64,000 bases of DNA from Nocardia alba NBRC 108234 (GTDB taxonomy: Bacteria; Actinomycetota; Actinomycetes; Mycobacteriales; Mycobacteriaceae): contig NZ_BDAX01000004.1 of assembly GCF_001612665.1 (NCBI RefSeq), positions 1 through 64,000 of the forward strand. The letters are read 5' to 3'. The position numbers were made by a program, and so were the translations under genes. This document shows, in pieces, positions 34,719 through 45,058 of this stretch; positions within the stretch are counted from its first letter, which is position 1, and each line of letters starts with the position of its first letter. The notes beneath the pieces are model-generated. The model was not told where the DNA came from. It saw only the letters and a list, made by a program, of their open reading frames with translations, and made no database searches.

Positions 34719-35270
34719 ATGGGCAGCGACCACTTCGTGCGGATCACCCGCCTGCGCGCACTGATCGACCACGAGAACACCGGTGCGGGCGAGCGCGCCA
34801 CCGCCGAGCGCATGCTCGACCGATTGCTCCGGAAAACCGCGGACCACGCTGCCTCGGGTGCCGCGCCGGACCGCGTCTACGGTTCGCGGCACCACCGGGC
34901 GGGCAGGCACGCGAGCACCGCCTCGATCGTCGAATCGGTCCGCGAGGACATCGCGTTCGCCCGCACGTTCGTCGCCGCGGGCGCCCCCGGCGAGGTCACC
35001 GTGCACAGCCCTCTCGCGGCGGCCCCCGCCGAGCTCACCGTGGCCGTGACGACCCCGTTCGCCGACCAGATCGTTGTCACGATCACCGACATCCCGCCCG
35101 CGTGGGGCTGGGAACCCGACGAATTCGACCGCATCACCGCCACCGAGGACCTACGCCGGTTCGCCGACGAACTAGCCGAGATCATCGACAGCTACAACCA
35201 CGACGGCGCGGATGTGGGCCCGCGCTTCTTCCGGACGATCCGCGCCCAGGAAACCACCCTGATCCGCTGA
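34719..35270 (+). CDS. Hypothetical protein with DUF2786-like start
   Basis: A 183-residue protein. Its front (RITRLRALIDHENT and AERMLDRLLRK) resembles the short helical DUF2786 motif; the rest is unrecognised, alternating Ala/Val strands and acidic helices with FRTIRAQETTLIR at the end. No signal or membrane segment is visible. Start ATG at 34719 follows a GTCGAC context without a strong ribosome site. It is monocistronic between two convergent or divergent neighbours. Confidence 0.7.
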   Translation: MGSDHFVRITRLRALIDHENTGAGERATAERMLDRLLRKTADHAASGAAPDRVYGSRHHRAGRHASTASIVESVREDIAFARTFVAAGAPGEVTVHSPLAAAPAELTVAVTTPFADQIVVTITDIPPAWGWEPDEFDRITATEDLRRFADELAEIIDSYNHDGADVGPRFFRTIRAQETTLIR

Positions 35271-35313
35271 TCCGAACCGTCGCCGACGGTCCCGTCCCCA
35301 GCCAGGACGCGGG

Positions 35314-36273
35314 TCAAGCGGTCCGACCGAGCACGACCACTACCCCGGCGGTGAGCACCAGCGCGCCGATCCCCAACACCACACTCGCGACGACCGGCCC
35401 ACCCGCGGTGTAGTCGGCCACCACCTGCGCGACCGCGACCGCGATGGCGCTCGCCCCGCCGAGCACCAGCACGCCCTCGCGACGCCGCGCGTACAGCACC
35501 AAACAGAGCACCCCGATCAGCCCGGTCAGCGCGGGTCGCCACAGCGATTCACCGAGCGTCACCGATTGCGCGCCGATCACCGCGATCACCCCGCCGAGCA
35601 GGTATCCGACCCAGTCGACCACCAGCAGGTGAGCCGACCCGAGTCCGAACCAGAGCGCACCGAACACCATGAGCGCGATCCCCTCCCACGGCGAACCCAC
35701 ATCGAACAGCTCCGAGGCGACACTCAGAATGCTCGCCACCCCGAAGCAGGCCACGGCGACCATCCCGAGCGCGCTCGGCACCAGCAGATATCCGAGGACG
35801 GCGATGAGCAGTCCCGCGATCGAGGCCGCGATGGCTGTCGCGTCGCCGTGGTGCCCGTCGAACGCCGTCGCCACCGCGCCGGTCATTGCCACCGCCGCCA
35901 GCACGAGCAGCACCGCGGCCAACCGCACCCGCCCCGCCGACGCGATCGGCACCCTGCGAAACACTCCAGCGCGTCCCTCGGCCAGCACCACCGCTCCCCA
36001 TACCGCGCACCCGGCCACCGCCACCAGCAGAACCACCCGCCCCGACTGCGCCACCTGCGCCCACGCCGTGTCGACGAACAACCCGAGCCCAGCGGCCACC
36101 AGCCCGGCACCCAGGTACGCCACGATCTCGGCGGCCACCCGTCCCCCACCGGCGCGCCCGGCGCGATCCTGCGTGTCGACCGCCCGTAGCACGGCTGCCC
36201 GCTGCTCCCCGCTGATCACCCCGGAAGCCACCAGCCGCTCCAACGCCACATCCACCCGGTGCTCGCGAACCAT
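35314..36273 (-). CDS. Multi-spanning membrane protein (DUF2157-like)
   Basis: A 319-residue integral membrane protein. It has a cytoplasmic N-terminal helical domain (VDVALERLVASGVISGEQRAAVLRAV), as in DUF2157 proteins, followed by about nine hydrophobic helices to the C terminus (for example VVLLVAVAGCAVWGAVVLA and ALVLTAGVVVVLG). Function is unknown. The ATG at 36271-36273 begins MVREHRV; an upstream in-frame start is possible but less likely. It is divergent from icmF, so the 36274-36408 interval carries both promoters. Confidence 0.75.
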   Translation of the reverse strand: MVREHRVDVALERLVASGVISGEQRAAVLRAVDTQDRAGRAGGGRVAAEIVAYLGAGLVAAGLGLFVDTAWAQVAQSGRVVLLVAVAGCAVWGAVVLAEGRAGVFRRVPIASAGRVRLAAVLLVLAAVAMTGAVATAFDGHHGDATAIAASIAGLLIAVLGYLLVPSALGMVAVACFGVASILSVASELFDVGSPWEGIALMVFGALWFGLGSAHLLVVDWVGYLLGGVIAVIGAQSVTLGESLWRPALTGLIGVLCLVLYARRREGVLVLGGASAIAVAVAQVVADYTAGGPVVASVVLGIGALVLTAGVVVVLGRTA

Positions 36274-36408
36274 CCGTCGAGTATGTCGACCTGCGGCGGC
36301 GTTTCCACCACAAGCCGCGGGTAGCGTTTCGCGACGCAGTGACACAGTTCACAGTAGAATTAGTTTGATGTCCTAGTATCGGGCGATCTATCAATGGCGG
36401 AGGCAGTC

Positions 36409-39400
36409 ATGAGCCTGCATGTTCCGGTGAATCCCGTGCGATTCGTGACCTCGGCGGCGCTGTTCGACGGGCACGACGCCGCGATCAACATCATGCGTCG
36501 GATCCTGCAGGCCCAGGGCGCCGAGGTGATCCATCTCGGACACAACCGTTCGGTGCGTGAGATCGTCGACGCGGTGCTGGAGGAAGACGTGCAGGGCGTC
36601 GCGGTGAGCTCCTATCAGGGCGGGCACATCGAGTTCTTCGAATACCTGGCACTGGCACTGCGTGAGGCGGGCGCCGGTGACGTGCGGATCTTCGGTGGCG
36701 GCGGCGGGGTGATCGTCGCCGACGAGATCGACCGCCTCGCGGCGAGCGGCGTGCGGATCTTCTCCCCCGAAGACGGTCAGCGTCTCGGCCTGCCCGGCAT
36801 GATCAACGAGCTGATCGAGCTCTGCGATGTCGACCCCGCGCGGACCGCTCCCGATCTGGACGCGCTCTACACCGGTGATCGACATGCCCTGGCGCGCACC
36901 ATCACCTGCCTGCAGCAGGGCTCGTTGCCCGAATCCGATCGTGGCGCGATCCTCGCGGCCGCCGCCAAGCGACGCGTACCGGTTCTCGGGATCACCGGCA
37001 CCGGCGGGTCCGGAAAGTCCTCTCTCACCGATGAATTGGTGCGCAGGCTGCGCACCGACCAGCAGGACAAACTCCGCATCGCCGTCCTCGCGGTGGATCC
37101 GACCCGTCGGCGAGCGGGCGGCGCCCTGCTCGGTGACCGGATCCGGATGAACGCCCTCGACGGCGATCATGTGTACTTCCGGTCACTGGCCACCCGCGGC
37201 AATCACGAACTGCCCGACGATATCGACACCATGATCGCCGCCTGCCGCGCCGCCGGTCACGACCTGGTCATCCTCGAGACCCCCGGCATCGGCCAGGGTG
37301 ACGCGGGCATCGTCGACCATGTGGATGTGGCGCTGTATGTGATGACGCCGGAATTCGGCGCCGCCTCGCAGCTGGAGAAGATCGATATGCTCGACTACGC
37401 CGATGTCGTCGCGATCAACAAGTACGAGCGCCGCGGCGCGGCCGACGCGGTGCGCGATGTGGCCCGCCAATTGATCCGCAACCGTGCGGAATTCGGCGCG
37501 AGTCCCTCGGACATGCCCGTTTTCGGCACCAGCGCGGCGACTTTCGACGACGACGGCGTCACCGCCCTGTACCAGCACCTCACCGGCCTGCTCACCGAAC
37601 ACGGCCTGGCGCTCGAGCCCGGCGCCCTGCCGCGGGTGGACACCTCGGTCTCCACCCGCTTCGCTCAGCTCGTGCCCCCGTCACGAGTCCGGTACCTGGC
37701 CGACATCGCCGACACGGTCCGGGGCTACCACGCCGATACCCAGCGTGAAGTCACTGCCGCCCAACGGATTCAACGGCTGACGCTGGTGCACGACGAACTC
37801 CCCGACGACGCGGCGGTCACCGACCTGCTCGCGCAGGCCCGGCCCACCCTCTCCGAGTCCTCGACGGCGGCGCTGGCCGAATGGCCCGCGGTCGCCGAGA
37901 ACTATCGCGGCGACGAGCAGGTGGTCCGCATCCGTGACCGCGAACTGCGCACGCCGCTACGCCGCGAATCCCTGTCCGGCACCAGCATCGCCCGTGTCGC
38001 CCTGCCCCGCTACACCGACGACGGCGAACTCCTCCGCTTCCTGCGCGCCGAGAACCTGCCCGGCCGATTCCCTTTCACCGCAGGCGTTTTCCCCTTCAAA
38101 CGCGAGAACGAGGATCCCGCGAGAATGTTCGCGGGCGAGGGCGATCCGGCCCGCACCAATCGCCGTTTCAAGGTCCTCAGCGCCCACGCCGAAGCCACCC
38201 GCCTTTCCACCGCCTTCGACTCCGTCACCCTCTACGGCCACGATCCCGCGCAGCGCCCCGACATCTACGGCAAGGTGGGCACCTCGGGCGTCTCGGTGGC
38301 CACCATCGAGGACATGCGCACGCTGTTCGACGGTTTCGATCTCGGCGCCCCGACCACCTCGGTCTCGATGACGATCAACGGCCCCGCCCCGACCATCCTC
38401 GCCTTCTTCCTCAACACCGCGATCGACCAAGCGCTGCATCGCTTCGCCGAGGTCGAAGGCCGCGAGCCGACCTCGGCCGAAGCCGCCGATATCCGCGCCA
38501 CCACGCTGTCGACCGTGCGCGGCACCGTGCAGGCCGACATCCTCAAGGAGGATCAGGGCCAGAACACCTGCCTGTTCTCCACCGAATTCAGCCTGCGCAT
38601 GATGGCCGACGTCCAGGAATGGTTCGTGCGCAACGACGTCCGAAATTTCTATTCGGTCTCGATTTCGGGATATCACATCGCCGAGGCGGGCGCCAACCCC
38701 ATCAGCCAGCTGGCGTTCACTCTCGCCAACGGATTCACCTATGTGGAGACCTATCTCGCGCGCGGGCTGGCGATCGACGACTTCGCCCCGAATCTGTCGT
38801 TCTTCTTCTCCAATGGCATGGATCCCGAATACACGGTGATCGGCCGGGTGGCCCGACGTATCTGGGCGATCGCGATGCGCGACCGGTACGGCGCGGGCGA
38901 ACGCGCCCAGAAACTCAAGTACCACGTGCAGACCTCTGGTCGTTCGCTGCACGCGCAGGAAATGCAGTTCAACGATATTCGCACCACCCTGCAGGCGCTG
39001 ATCGCCGTCTACGACAATTGCAACAGCCTGCACACCAATGCCTTCGACGAGGCGGTGACCACCCCGACCGAGGACTCGGTGCGCCGCGCGCTGGCGATTC
39101 AGCTCATCATCGCCAAGGAATGGGGGCTCGCCGTCAACGAGAATCCGCTCCAGGGCAGTTTCATCGTCGACGAACTCACCGATCTCGTCGAAGAGGCCGT
39201 GCTGCTCGAATTCGAGCGGATCAGCGAACGCGGCGGCGTACTCGGGGCGATGGAGACCGGCTACCAGCGCGGTCGCATCCAGGACGAATCCATGCGCTAC
39301 GAGCAGCGCAAACACGATGGGTCATTGCCGATCGTCGGGGTGAACACCTTTCGCGGCCGCGACGACGACGGCGCGCACGCACCGCTGGAATTGGCTCGCG

Positions 39401-39618
39401 GTACCGAAGCCGAACGCCGCTCCCAACTCGACCGGCTGCACAGTTTCCAGGCTGATCACGCCGAGCTGTCCCATCGCGCGCTGGCCCGGCTCACCGAGGT
39501 GGCGCACACCGACGGCAATATCTTCGATGTCCTCATGGACGCAGCGCGCGTATGCACATTGCAGCAGGTCACCGATGCCTTCTTCGCGGTGGGAGGACAA
39601 TATCGGCGCACGGTTTGA
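36409..39618 (+). CDS. icmF: Fused isobutyryl-CoA mutase IcmF
   Basis: IcmF interconverts isobutyryl-CoA and n-butyryl-CoA (often pivalyl/isovaleryl-CoA as well) with adenosylcobalamin. This 1069-residue protein has the full fusion: an N-terminal B12-binding domain with D20-G21-H22 (DGHDAA), a MeaB-type G-protein chaperone domain with P-loop GTGGSGKSS (197-205) and NKYERRGAADA, and the large substrate-binding mutase domain in the second half. The GTPase part guards cofactor loading. The start is set at the ATG at 36409 because GGAGG is 5 nt upstream; an ATG at 36394 lacks one. Branched-chain acyl-CoA metabolism is its likely setting. Confidence 0.96.
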   Translation: MSLHVPVNPVRFVTSAALFDGHDAAINIMRRILQAQGAEVIHLGHNRSVREIVDAVLEEDVQGVAVSSYQGGHIEFFEYLALALREAGAGDVRIFGGGGGVIVADEIDRLAASGVRIFSPEDGQRLGLPGMINELIELCDVDPARTAPDLDALYTGDRHALARTITCLQQGSLPESDRGAILAAAAKRRVPVLGITGTGGSGKSSLTDELVRRLRTDQQDKLRIAVLAVDPTRRRAGGALLGDRIRMNALDGDHVYFRSLATRGNHELPDDIDTMIAACRAAGHDLVILETPGIGQGDAGIVDHVDVALYVMTPEFGAASQLEKIDMLDYADVVAINKYERRGAADAVRDVARQLIRNRAEFGASPSDMPVFGTSAATFDDDGVTALYQHLTGLLTEHGLALEPGALPRVDTSVSTRFAQLVPPSRVRYLADIADTVRGYHADTQREVTAAQRIQRLTLVHDELPDDAAVTDLLAQARPTLSESSTAALAEWPAVAENYRGDEQVVRIRDRELRTPLRRESLSGTSIARVALPRYTDDGELLRFLRAENLPGRFPFTAGVFPFKRENEDPARMFAGEGDPARTNRRFKVLSAHAEATRLSTAFDSVTLYGHDPAQRPDIYGKVGTSGVSVATIEDMRTLFDGFDLGAPTTSVSMTINGPAPTILAFFLNTAIDQALHRFAEVEGREPTSAEAADIRATTLSTVRGTVQADILKEDQGQNTCLFSTEFSLRMMADVQEWFVRNDVRNFYSVSISGYHIAEAGANPISQLAFTLANGFTYVETYLARGLAIDDFAPNLSFFFSNGMDPEYTVIGRVARRIWAIAMRDRYGAGERAQKLKYHVQTSGRSLHAQEMQFNDIRTTLQALIAVYDNCNSLHTNAFDEAVTTPTEDSVRRALAIQLIIAKEWGLAVNENPLQGSFIVDELTDLVEEAVLLEFERISERGGVLGAMETGYQRGRIQDESMRYEQRKHDGSLPIVGVNTFRGRDDDGAHAPLELARGTEAERRSQLDRLHSFQADHAELSHRALARLTEVAHTDGNIFDVLMDAARVCTLQQVTDAFFAVGGQYRRTV

Positions 39619-39700
39619 GCAGCGTAATCCGCCGCTGCGCGTGGTGGGCGTGTGACAATCGCCGTGAGCTCTGGCAGCGGCGGCGATGGGACCCCACAGC

Positions 39701-40768
39701 ATGAATCCGACCGACTTCGACATCATCGATGCTCATATTCACCAGTGGGACCCGCATGCCACACCACGAGAGTTCAGCAAACTCGCGAAATTGATGCGCT
39801 ACCTTCCGATACCGGTCGATATCGCCGCGAAACTGGCCCCGCTGCGTGACCGCGAATTCATCGGCGACCCCAGCGCCTATCTACACCCGTATCTGCCCGC
39901 CGACTACCGCGCGGACCGGGGGAATACGCCGGTCGAATCGGTGGTGGAAATCGAGGTGCAGTGGGCGGGCTGGAAACCCGACGAGACGCGGTGGGTGGCG
40001 AGCCTGCCCTTCGGTGTCGACACACCCGCCTTGTCCACGATCATCGGCTCCGCCGACCCCGCCGCCGCGGACTTCGGCGCGGTGCTCGACGCGCATCAGT
40101 CCGCGTCACCGCTGTTGCGTGGCATTCGGACGATGGTCGCCTACCATCCAGATCCCGCTGTGAAGTCCTTCGCCGCCGATGACGGCGCGCTCACTGCCCC
40201 GGCGTTCCTGAACGGCTTCGCCCAGCTCGCCGAGCGCGGGCTCTCGTTCGACGCGTGGGTGTATTCGGGGCAGCTCCCCGAGGTGACGGCGCTGGCCGAA
40301 CGGTTCCCCGAGGTGCCGATCGTGCTCGATCACCTGGGGACGCCGGCCGGCATCTTCGGTCCGGTCGGCAAGGACACCGGGCACACCGCCGCGCAGCGCA
40401 AGGCACTGTTCGATCGGTGGTGCGAGGACCTCACCGATCTGGCCGCGCAGCCGAACGTGGTGGCCAAGGTGAGCGGGCTGATGATGCCGGTGCTCGGGCA
40501 TCCGGTGCCGCCACGCGGTACTCCCACGCCGGTGCCGACGCTGCTCGCGCGGGTGAGTCCGCTGCTGGCGCACGCGCTGGCGGTGTTCGGCGCCGATCGG
40601 CTGATCTGGGGGTCGAATTTTCCGGTCGACAAGCCGATCACCAGTATCGCCGGCGCGGTCGAGACCGTGGCCACCGCGCTGAGCGACGCGCGGGCGAGCA
40701 CCGATGACCTGCGAAAGGTGTTCGGCGGCAATGCTATCCGGTTCTACCGGATCGAGCCGACCGCGTGA
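39701..40768 (+). CDS. Amidohydrolase-family protein (ACMSD-like)
   Basis: A 355-residue TIM-barrel metal-dependent hydrolase of the amidohydrolase-2 family. The metal motif is IIDAHIHQWDP (DxHxH), later VVLDHLGTP-like (residues near 215, IVLDHLGT) and the terminal aspartate region LIWGSNFPVDKP. Typical members are decarboxylases or lactonases of small aromatic or sugar acids; the substrate cannot be read from sequence. ATG at 39701 (MNPTDF) is preferred; an ATG five codons earlier (39686) is in frame. Located downstream of icmF with an 82-bp gap. Confidence 0.85.
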   Translation: MNPTDFDIIDAHIHQWDPHATPREFSKLAKLMRYLPIPVDIAAKLAPLRDREFIGDPSAYLHPYLPADYRADRGNTPVESVVEIEVQWAGWKPDETRWVASLPFGVDTPALSTIIGSADPAAADFGAVLDAHQSASPLLRGIRTMVAYHPDPAVKSFAADDGALTAPAFLNGFAQLAERGLSFDAWVYSGQLPEVTALAERFPEVPIVLDHLGTPAGIFGPVGKDTGHTAAQRKALFDRWCEDLTDLAAQPNVVAKVSGLMMPVLGHPVPPRGTPTPVPTLLARVSPLLAHALAVFGADRLIWGSNFPVDKPITSIAGAVETVATALSDARASTDDLRKVFGGNAIRFYRIEPTA

Positions 40769-40817
40769 ATCGCCGCGCGCGCCGGTTTGTGTCGGTGGCC
40801 GGGTTTAGCATCGGCGC

Positions 40818-41225
40818 ATGAAAGCCATCGGCACCTTCGAGGTCACCGCGTTCGAGCCCACCGAGCTGACACCGCAGCCTCCCGTCGTCACCGGAATGCC
40901 GGTCGGTGTCTCGACCATGACGAAGTCCTACGCGGGCGAGATCGAAGGGCTCTCGGCCACGCTGTTCACCGCCGCCTTCGACATGAGCACCGGCGCGGGC
41001 ACCTATCTCGCGATGGAGTCGTTCGAGGGCGCGCTCAACGGCAGGGCCGGTGCGTTCAACTTCGTCCACTCGGCCACCACCGGCGGTACCGACCGCACCG
41101 ACGAGTTCTTCCATATCGTCCCCCGCAGCGGCACCGGGGAGTTGACCGGCCTCACCGGTACCGGCGCCCTGTACGTGGATGCCGAGGGCGGACACCACAT
41201 CTGGTTCGAGTACGAGTTGGGCTGA
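40818..41225 (+). CDS. DUF3224 domain protein
   Basis: A 135-residue protein matching DUF3224: an all-beta small barrel with MTKSYAGEIEG, TYLAMESFEGALNGRAGAFNFVHSATT, IVPRSGTGELTGLTGTG and a final IWFEYELG. Members are common in actinomycetes; their function is not known, but the fold resembles allene oxide cyclase-like barrels. Start ATG at 40818 matches the family start. It is monocistronic. Confidence 0.85.
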   Translation: MKAIGTFEVTAFEPTELTPQPPVVTGMPVGVSTMTKSYAGEIEGLSATLFTAAFDMSTGAGTYLAMESFEGALNGRAGAFNFVHSATTGGTDRTDEFFHIVPRSGTGELTGLTGTGALYVDAEGGHHIWFEYELG

Positions 41226-41273
41226 CCCACGCCGATCAGCGCGTCGGTGCCGTGTTGCCCGGTCCGGCGCGCA

Positions 41274-42023
41274 TCAGATGTCGAATTCGGCATAGAGCGA
41301 GCGCAATTCGCGTAGGCCGGTGGCCGCGGTCGGCTCGTCCTCGGCGCTCATCCGCAGCGCGCGACGCAGCGCGATCGCGTCGAGGTCGTCGATGACGGCA
41401 TGGAATTCGACGCGAGGCAGCTCGGGCAGGACCAGTTCGTCACCGTAGATGTCTGCGGAATCGACGATGCGCGCGGACTTCTCGACACCGCCGATGAGGG
41501 TGTCGAGGTCGAGACCGCGCAGGGTGAGGATCACCCCGGGCTGCTCGTCGAGGCGCTCGGCGAGCAGATAGCAGACCGCCGCGACGTGCTTGCACGGCCA
41601 GCCCATGTCCGGACAGCTGCAGGTGAAGTCCAGTTCGGCGGCCGTGGTCGGCAGAAGGTGCGGGCCGAGCGCGGGCGGGAGCGCGCCCGAGGCGATCTCG
41701 GCGAGCATGCCGGGCGCCTGCCCGATCTCGGCGAGCAGCAGTTCCACCTCCTCCTCGCGCAGCGGCCGGATCGACAGCACCGAGGTGAACGGACTCGGTT
41801 GGCTGCCCTGCACCTCCGCGGTCACCGCGCCGCGTTCGATCCGGTAGTTCACCACCTGCCCGACCCTGGCGTAGGTGCGTCCACGCGAGAGCCTGCCCGC
41901 GTCGGCCACCTTCTCCACCGCCTCGAGCAGTGCCTTGCCCCACCAGGTCCGGCCGAACCCGCCGCGAGCCTGGGCGCCGCCGCGAACCGGTTTGCGGGGA
42001 CCGAACTGGCTGAAGTCGGCCAT
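41274..42023 (-). CDS. SWIM zinc-finger protein
   Basis: A 249-residue protein with a SWIM zinc finger: CSCPDMGWPCKHVAAV (CxC-x(n)-CxH). Upstream lie GGFGRTWWGKALLEAVE and a beta-rich region. SWIM proteins act with SNF2-like helicases in DNA transactions. The gene's ATG directly follows the helicase stop (42024-42026, 42021-42023), so the two are coupled, as in many actinomycetes. A role in nucleic-acid remodelling or DNA repair is inferred. Confidence 0.88.
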   Translation of the reverse strand: MADFSQFGPRKPVRGGAQARGGFGRTWWGKALLEAVEKVADAGRLSRGRTYARVGQVVNYRIERGAVTAEVQGSQPSPFTSVLSIRPLREEEVELLLAEIGQAPGMLAEIASGALPPALGPHLLPTTAAELDFTCSCPDMGWPCKHVAAVCYLLAERLDEQPGVILTLRGLDLDTLIGGVEKSARIVDSADIYGDELVLPELPRVEFHAVIDDLDAIALRRALRMSAEDEPTAATGLRELRSLYAEFDI

Positions 42024-44891
42024 CTACTCACCCACCGCCTCGGCGCCGAGGGTGAACAGCTCGCGCAGTTCGTCGGTGCTCATCTCGGTGATCCAGTTCT
42101 CCCCCGCGCCGACCGCCAGATCGGCCAATTGCTTCTTCCCGTTGATCATTTCGTCGATCCGCTCTTCGATGGTGTCGACGCACACCAGCTTGCGGACCTG
42201 CACCGCGCGCTGCTGGCCGATCCGGAACGCGCGGTCGGTGGCCTGGTTCTCGACGGCCGGGTTCCACCAACGGTCCAGGTGGATAACATGATTGGCAGCG
42301 GTGAGGTTGAGCCCGGTACCGCCGGCCTTGAGCGAGAGCAGCATCAACGGCGGGCCGTCCGCCCCCTGGAAGCCGGTCACCATATCGTCGCGACGCTGCT
42401 TGGCGACACCGCCGTGCAGGAACGGGATCGGGGTGCCGAATCGCTCGGTGAGGTAGGGCAGGATCAAGTCGCCGAACTCACGGAACTGGGTGAACAGCAG
42501 TGCTTTCTCGCCGTCGGCGAGCACCGCGTCGAGCACGTCCTCGACCAGCGCCAGTTTGCCGGAGCGGTGCGCGCTCCGTCGCAGGATCGGCGAACCGTCG
42601 CCCAGGTAGTGCGCGGGGTGATTGCAGACCTGTTTGAGCCGGGTCAGCGCGCCGAGCACAGCGCCCTTGCGCGCCATGCCTTTCGCGTCTTTGAGCTTCT
42701 CCAGCATGTCGTCGACAACGGCCTGATAGAGCGCGGCCTGTTCGACGGTGAGGTTGGCCCGCACCGTCATTTCCAGCTTCTCCGGCAGGTCGCTGATCAC
42801 CGTCGGATCGGTTTTGAGCCTGCGCAGCACGAACGGATCGGTGATCAGGCGCAGCCGGTCGATGGCCTGCTGGTCGCGTTCACGTTCGATCGGCACCGCG
42901 AACCTGGCACGGAACGATTGCGGGCTGCCGAGCAGTTTCGGCATCGCGAAGTCGAACAGCGCGCGCAGTTCCTCGAGCCGGTTCTCCACCGGAGTTCCGG
43001 TGAGTGCCAAGCGATGTCGCGCGGTGAGTGCCCTGGCCGCACGCGCCTGTCTGGTCACCGCGTTCTTGATGTGCTGAGCTTCGTCGAGCACGATCCGCTC
43101 CCACCGCTGTTCGTTGAGCAGGGTGATATCGCGGGCGAGCAGTGCGTAGGTGGTGATAACCAGATCCGAATCCGCCACCGCCGCGGCGAATTCCGGGCCT
43201 TGGCGGCGACCGGGACCGTGGTGCACGAGCACGCGCAGGTCAGGGGCGAAGCGTTGTGTTTCGCGTTGCCAGTTGCCGACCACCGACATCGGACACACCA
43301 GCAGCGTCGGTCCGACCCGCGCCTCGGCGTCACAGGTCGGGAGCCGCGTCGACGCACCCGACGTGGCGACCTCGCGCTCGTGCACCAGCAGCGCCAACAC
43401 CTGCACGGTCTTGCCGAGGCCCATGTCGTCGGCCAGGATCGCACCGCAGTTCAGCCTGCTCATCGTGGCCAGCCAGCTCAGGCCGCGTTCCTGGTAGGGC
43501 CGCAGCTGGGCTTTCAGACCGACCGGAACCGGAACCGGCTCGGGTTCGCCTTCCCTGGCGAACAATTCGGCCGCCCAGCCGTCGGCGGTGACCTCGGTGA
43601 CGGGGACATTGTCGACCCGCTCGGCGGCGAGTTCACCGATCATGTCGGCCAGGGTGATCGGGCTGTCGTCGGCGTGCTGGGCGACATAGCGCGCGGCGGC
43701 GGCCAGTGCTCGATGGTCGGCCTGCACCCACTCGCCGCGCAACTGGACCAGGTCGGATTTGCTGCTGATCAGCCGTTCCATCTCGGCCGGAGTGAGTACG
43801 AGATCACCGAGCGCCAACTCCCACCGGTAGGACAGCAGCCCGCTGAGGCCGACCGTGGATTCGGCGGCGGCGGGACTGCTCACGCGCAATCGCATGCTCG
43901 GTTCGGCGATGTTCCACGCGCGCGGCAGCAACAGGCGAATTCCGGCTTCGCGCAGGGCATGCGCGCCGTGGGCCACCAGATCGACGACCACTTCGGTGGG
44001 CAGCAGCAGGTCAAGGCCGCGCGCATCGGTCGGCAGGTCACGCAGGCGTGGGTAGGCCTTGCGCGCCTGGCCGAGTTTCTCCGCCGCTGTGCGCACCAGC
44101 ACCGGATCATCTTCGAAGACAATGGGTTTGGGCGCGTCGTCGACCGGGCGTAGGCACACCTGCAGGCGCCACAGTGCCACCGATTCGTCGACCGTGCCGA
44201 ATTCGCCGTCGGGTTCGCACAGGCGCAACACCAGTTCGGGCTCATCGGCGGCATAGCCTTCGCGCCACTGCGTCAGGGTTTCCGACAGGCGATAGGAGCC
44301 GCCGTCCAACGCGGTATCGGCGACCAACGCGGCCAGCAGTGGGTGCGTCATCGTGCGATGCGCGAGATACTCGCGGGCGATCGGGTCGGTGAGGTGGGTG
44401 CACAGGTCGTCGAGCACGGCGGACGGCGGGCCGGCCACCCGCAGCGCCTGCGGCATCGCGGCGGCCAGCTCGGCCAGCCACGCCCGTTGGCGTTGTCCGC
44501 CGACGAGCCGCCAGCGCACCCACCACTGACCGTCGGCTCGCTCGAGCTGCGGCACCACGCGTCCAGCCCGCACCCACCGGTCGATACCGCGCGTCACGTG
44601 CGCGAGAAACCGCAGATCGCCGGAGATGTGCTCGCGCGGCAGCCGACTGCGCAACACGGCGGCCGCCGTCGGTGGCGCGAGCGCGTGCGCGCGAACCTCG
44701 GTGGTCTCGGGCTGTCCCTCGGCATCGACGACGAGGACCTGCGCGCGGTGCCGGAACCTGGCCCGATCCACGATGTCACCGAGTATCGACCCCACGGCCA
44801 CCGGCTGCCCGTCGTGCCACAGCAGCAGGCCCGATTCGGGGGACCACAGACCGTGCAGCATGGGTTCCATCCAAGCAGGCGACTCCGACAC
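42024..44891 (-). CDS. SNF2-family DEAD/DEAH helicase
   Basis: A 955-residue SNF2/Rad54-like ATPase. Motif I is ADDMGLGKTVQ, motif II is VLDEAQHIKN, motif III LTGTPVENRL, and the C-terminal helicase domain has HLDRWWNPAVENQATDRAFRIGQ (motif VI). The first 450 residues are an N-terminal region typical of the bacterial HepA/SNF2 proteins paired with SWIM proteins. It probably translocates on double-stranded DNA to remodel protein-DNA complexes; the precise process is unknown. The start ATG is at 44889-44891. Confidence 0.93.
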   Translation of the reverse strand: MSESPAWMEPMLHGLWSPESGLLLWHDGQPVAVGSILGDIVDRARFRHRAQVLVVDAEGQPETTEVRAHALAPPTAAAVLRSRLPREHISGDLRFLAHVTRGIDRWVRAGRVVPQLERADGQWWVRWRLVGGQRQRAWLAELAAAMPQALRVAGPPSAVLDDLCTHLTDPIAREYLAHRTMTHPLLAALVADTALDGGSYRLSETLTQWREGYAADEPELVLRLCEPDGEFGTVDESVALWRLQVCLRPVDDAPKPIVFEDDPVLVRTAAEKLGQARKAYPRLRDLPTDARGLDLLLPTEVVVDLVAHGAHALREAGIRLLLPRAWNIAEPSMRLRVSSPAAAESTVGLSGLLSYRWELALGDLVLTPAEMERLISSKSDLVQLRGEWVQADHRALAAAARYVAQHADDSPITLADMIGELAAERVDNVPVTEVTADGWAAELFAREGEPEPVPVPVGLKAQLRPYQERGLSWLATMSRLNCGAILADDMGLGKTVQVLALLVHEREVATSGASTRLPTCDAEARVGPTLLVCPMSVVGNWQRETQRFAPDLRVLVHHGPGRRQGPEFAAAVADSDLVITTYALLARDITLLNEQRWERIVLDEAQHIKNAVTRQARAARALTARHRLALTGTPVENRLEELRALFDFAMPKLLGSPQSFRARFAVPIERERDQQAIDRLRLITDPFVLRRLKTDPTVISDLPEKLEMTVRANLTVEQAALYQAVVDDMLEKLKDAKGMARKGAVLGALTRLKQVCNHPAHYLGDGSPILRRSAHRSGKLALVEDVLDAVLADGEKALLFTQFREFGDLILPYLTERFGTPIPFLHGGVAKQRRDDMVTGFQGADGPPLMLLSLKAGGTGLNLTAANHVIHLDRWWNPAVENQATDRAFRIGQQRAVQVRKLVCVDTIEERIDEMINGKKQLADLAVGAGENWITEMSTDELRELFTLGAEAVGE

Positions 44892-45058
44892 CGATCACGG
44901 CCGCTATGCCCTGGCTTTCTCGCCGCAACGAGAACATACTGAGATAACCCCTGGTCACGGGCCGGAACACCCACCGGCGACAACTCAATACCGACCCAGG
45001 CGGACCGGACGGATCCGGTTCGACCGATGACCCCTTGTAATTCGTGCGGAGGGCAGCG

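Noticed and set aside
41400..44153. Long plus-strand open frame opposite the SWIM and SNF2 genes
   Set aside because: It mirrors the real genes, has repetitive Arg/Gly/His-rich translation, no ribosome site and no recognisable domain. Long antisense frames are normal in high-GC DNA; others lie at 500-2812, 9754-11442, 37957-39315 and 54391-55986.
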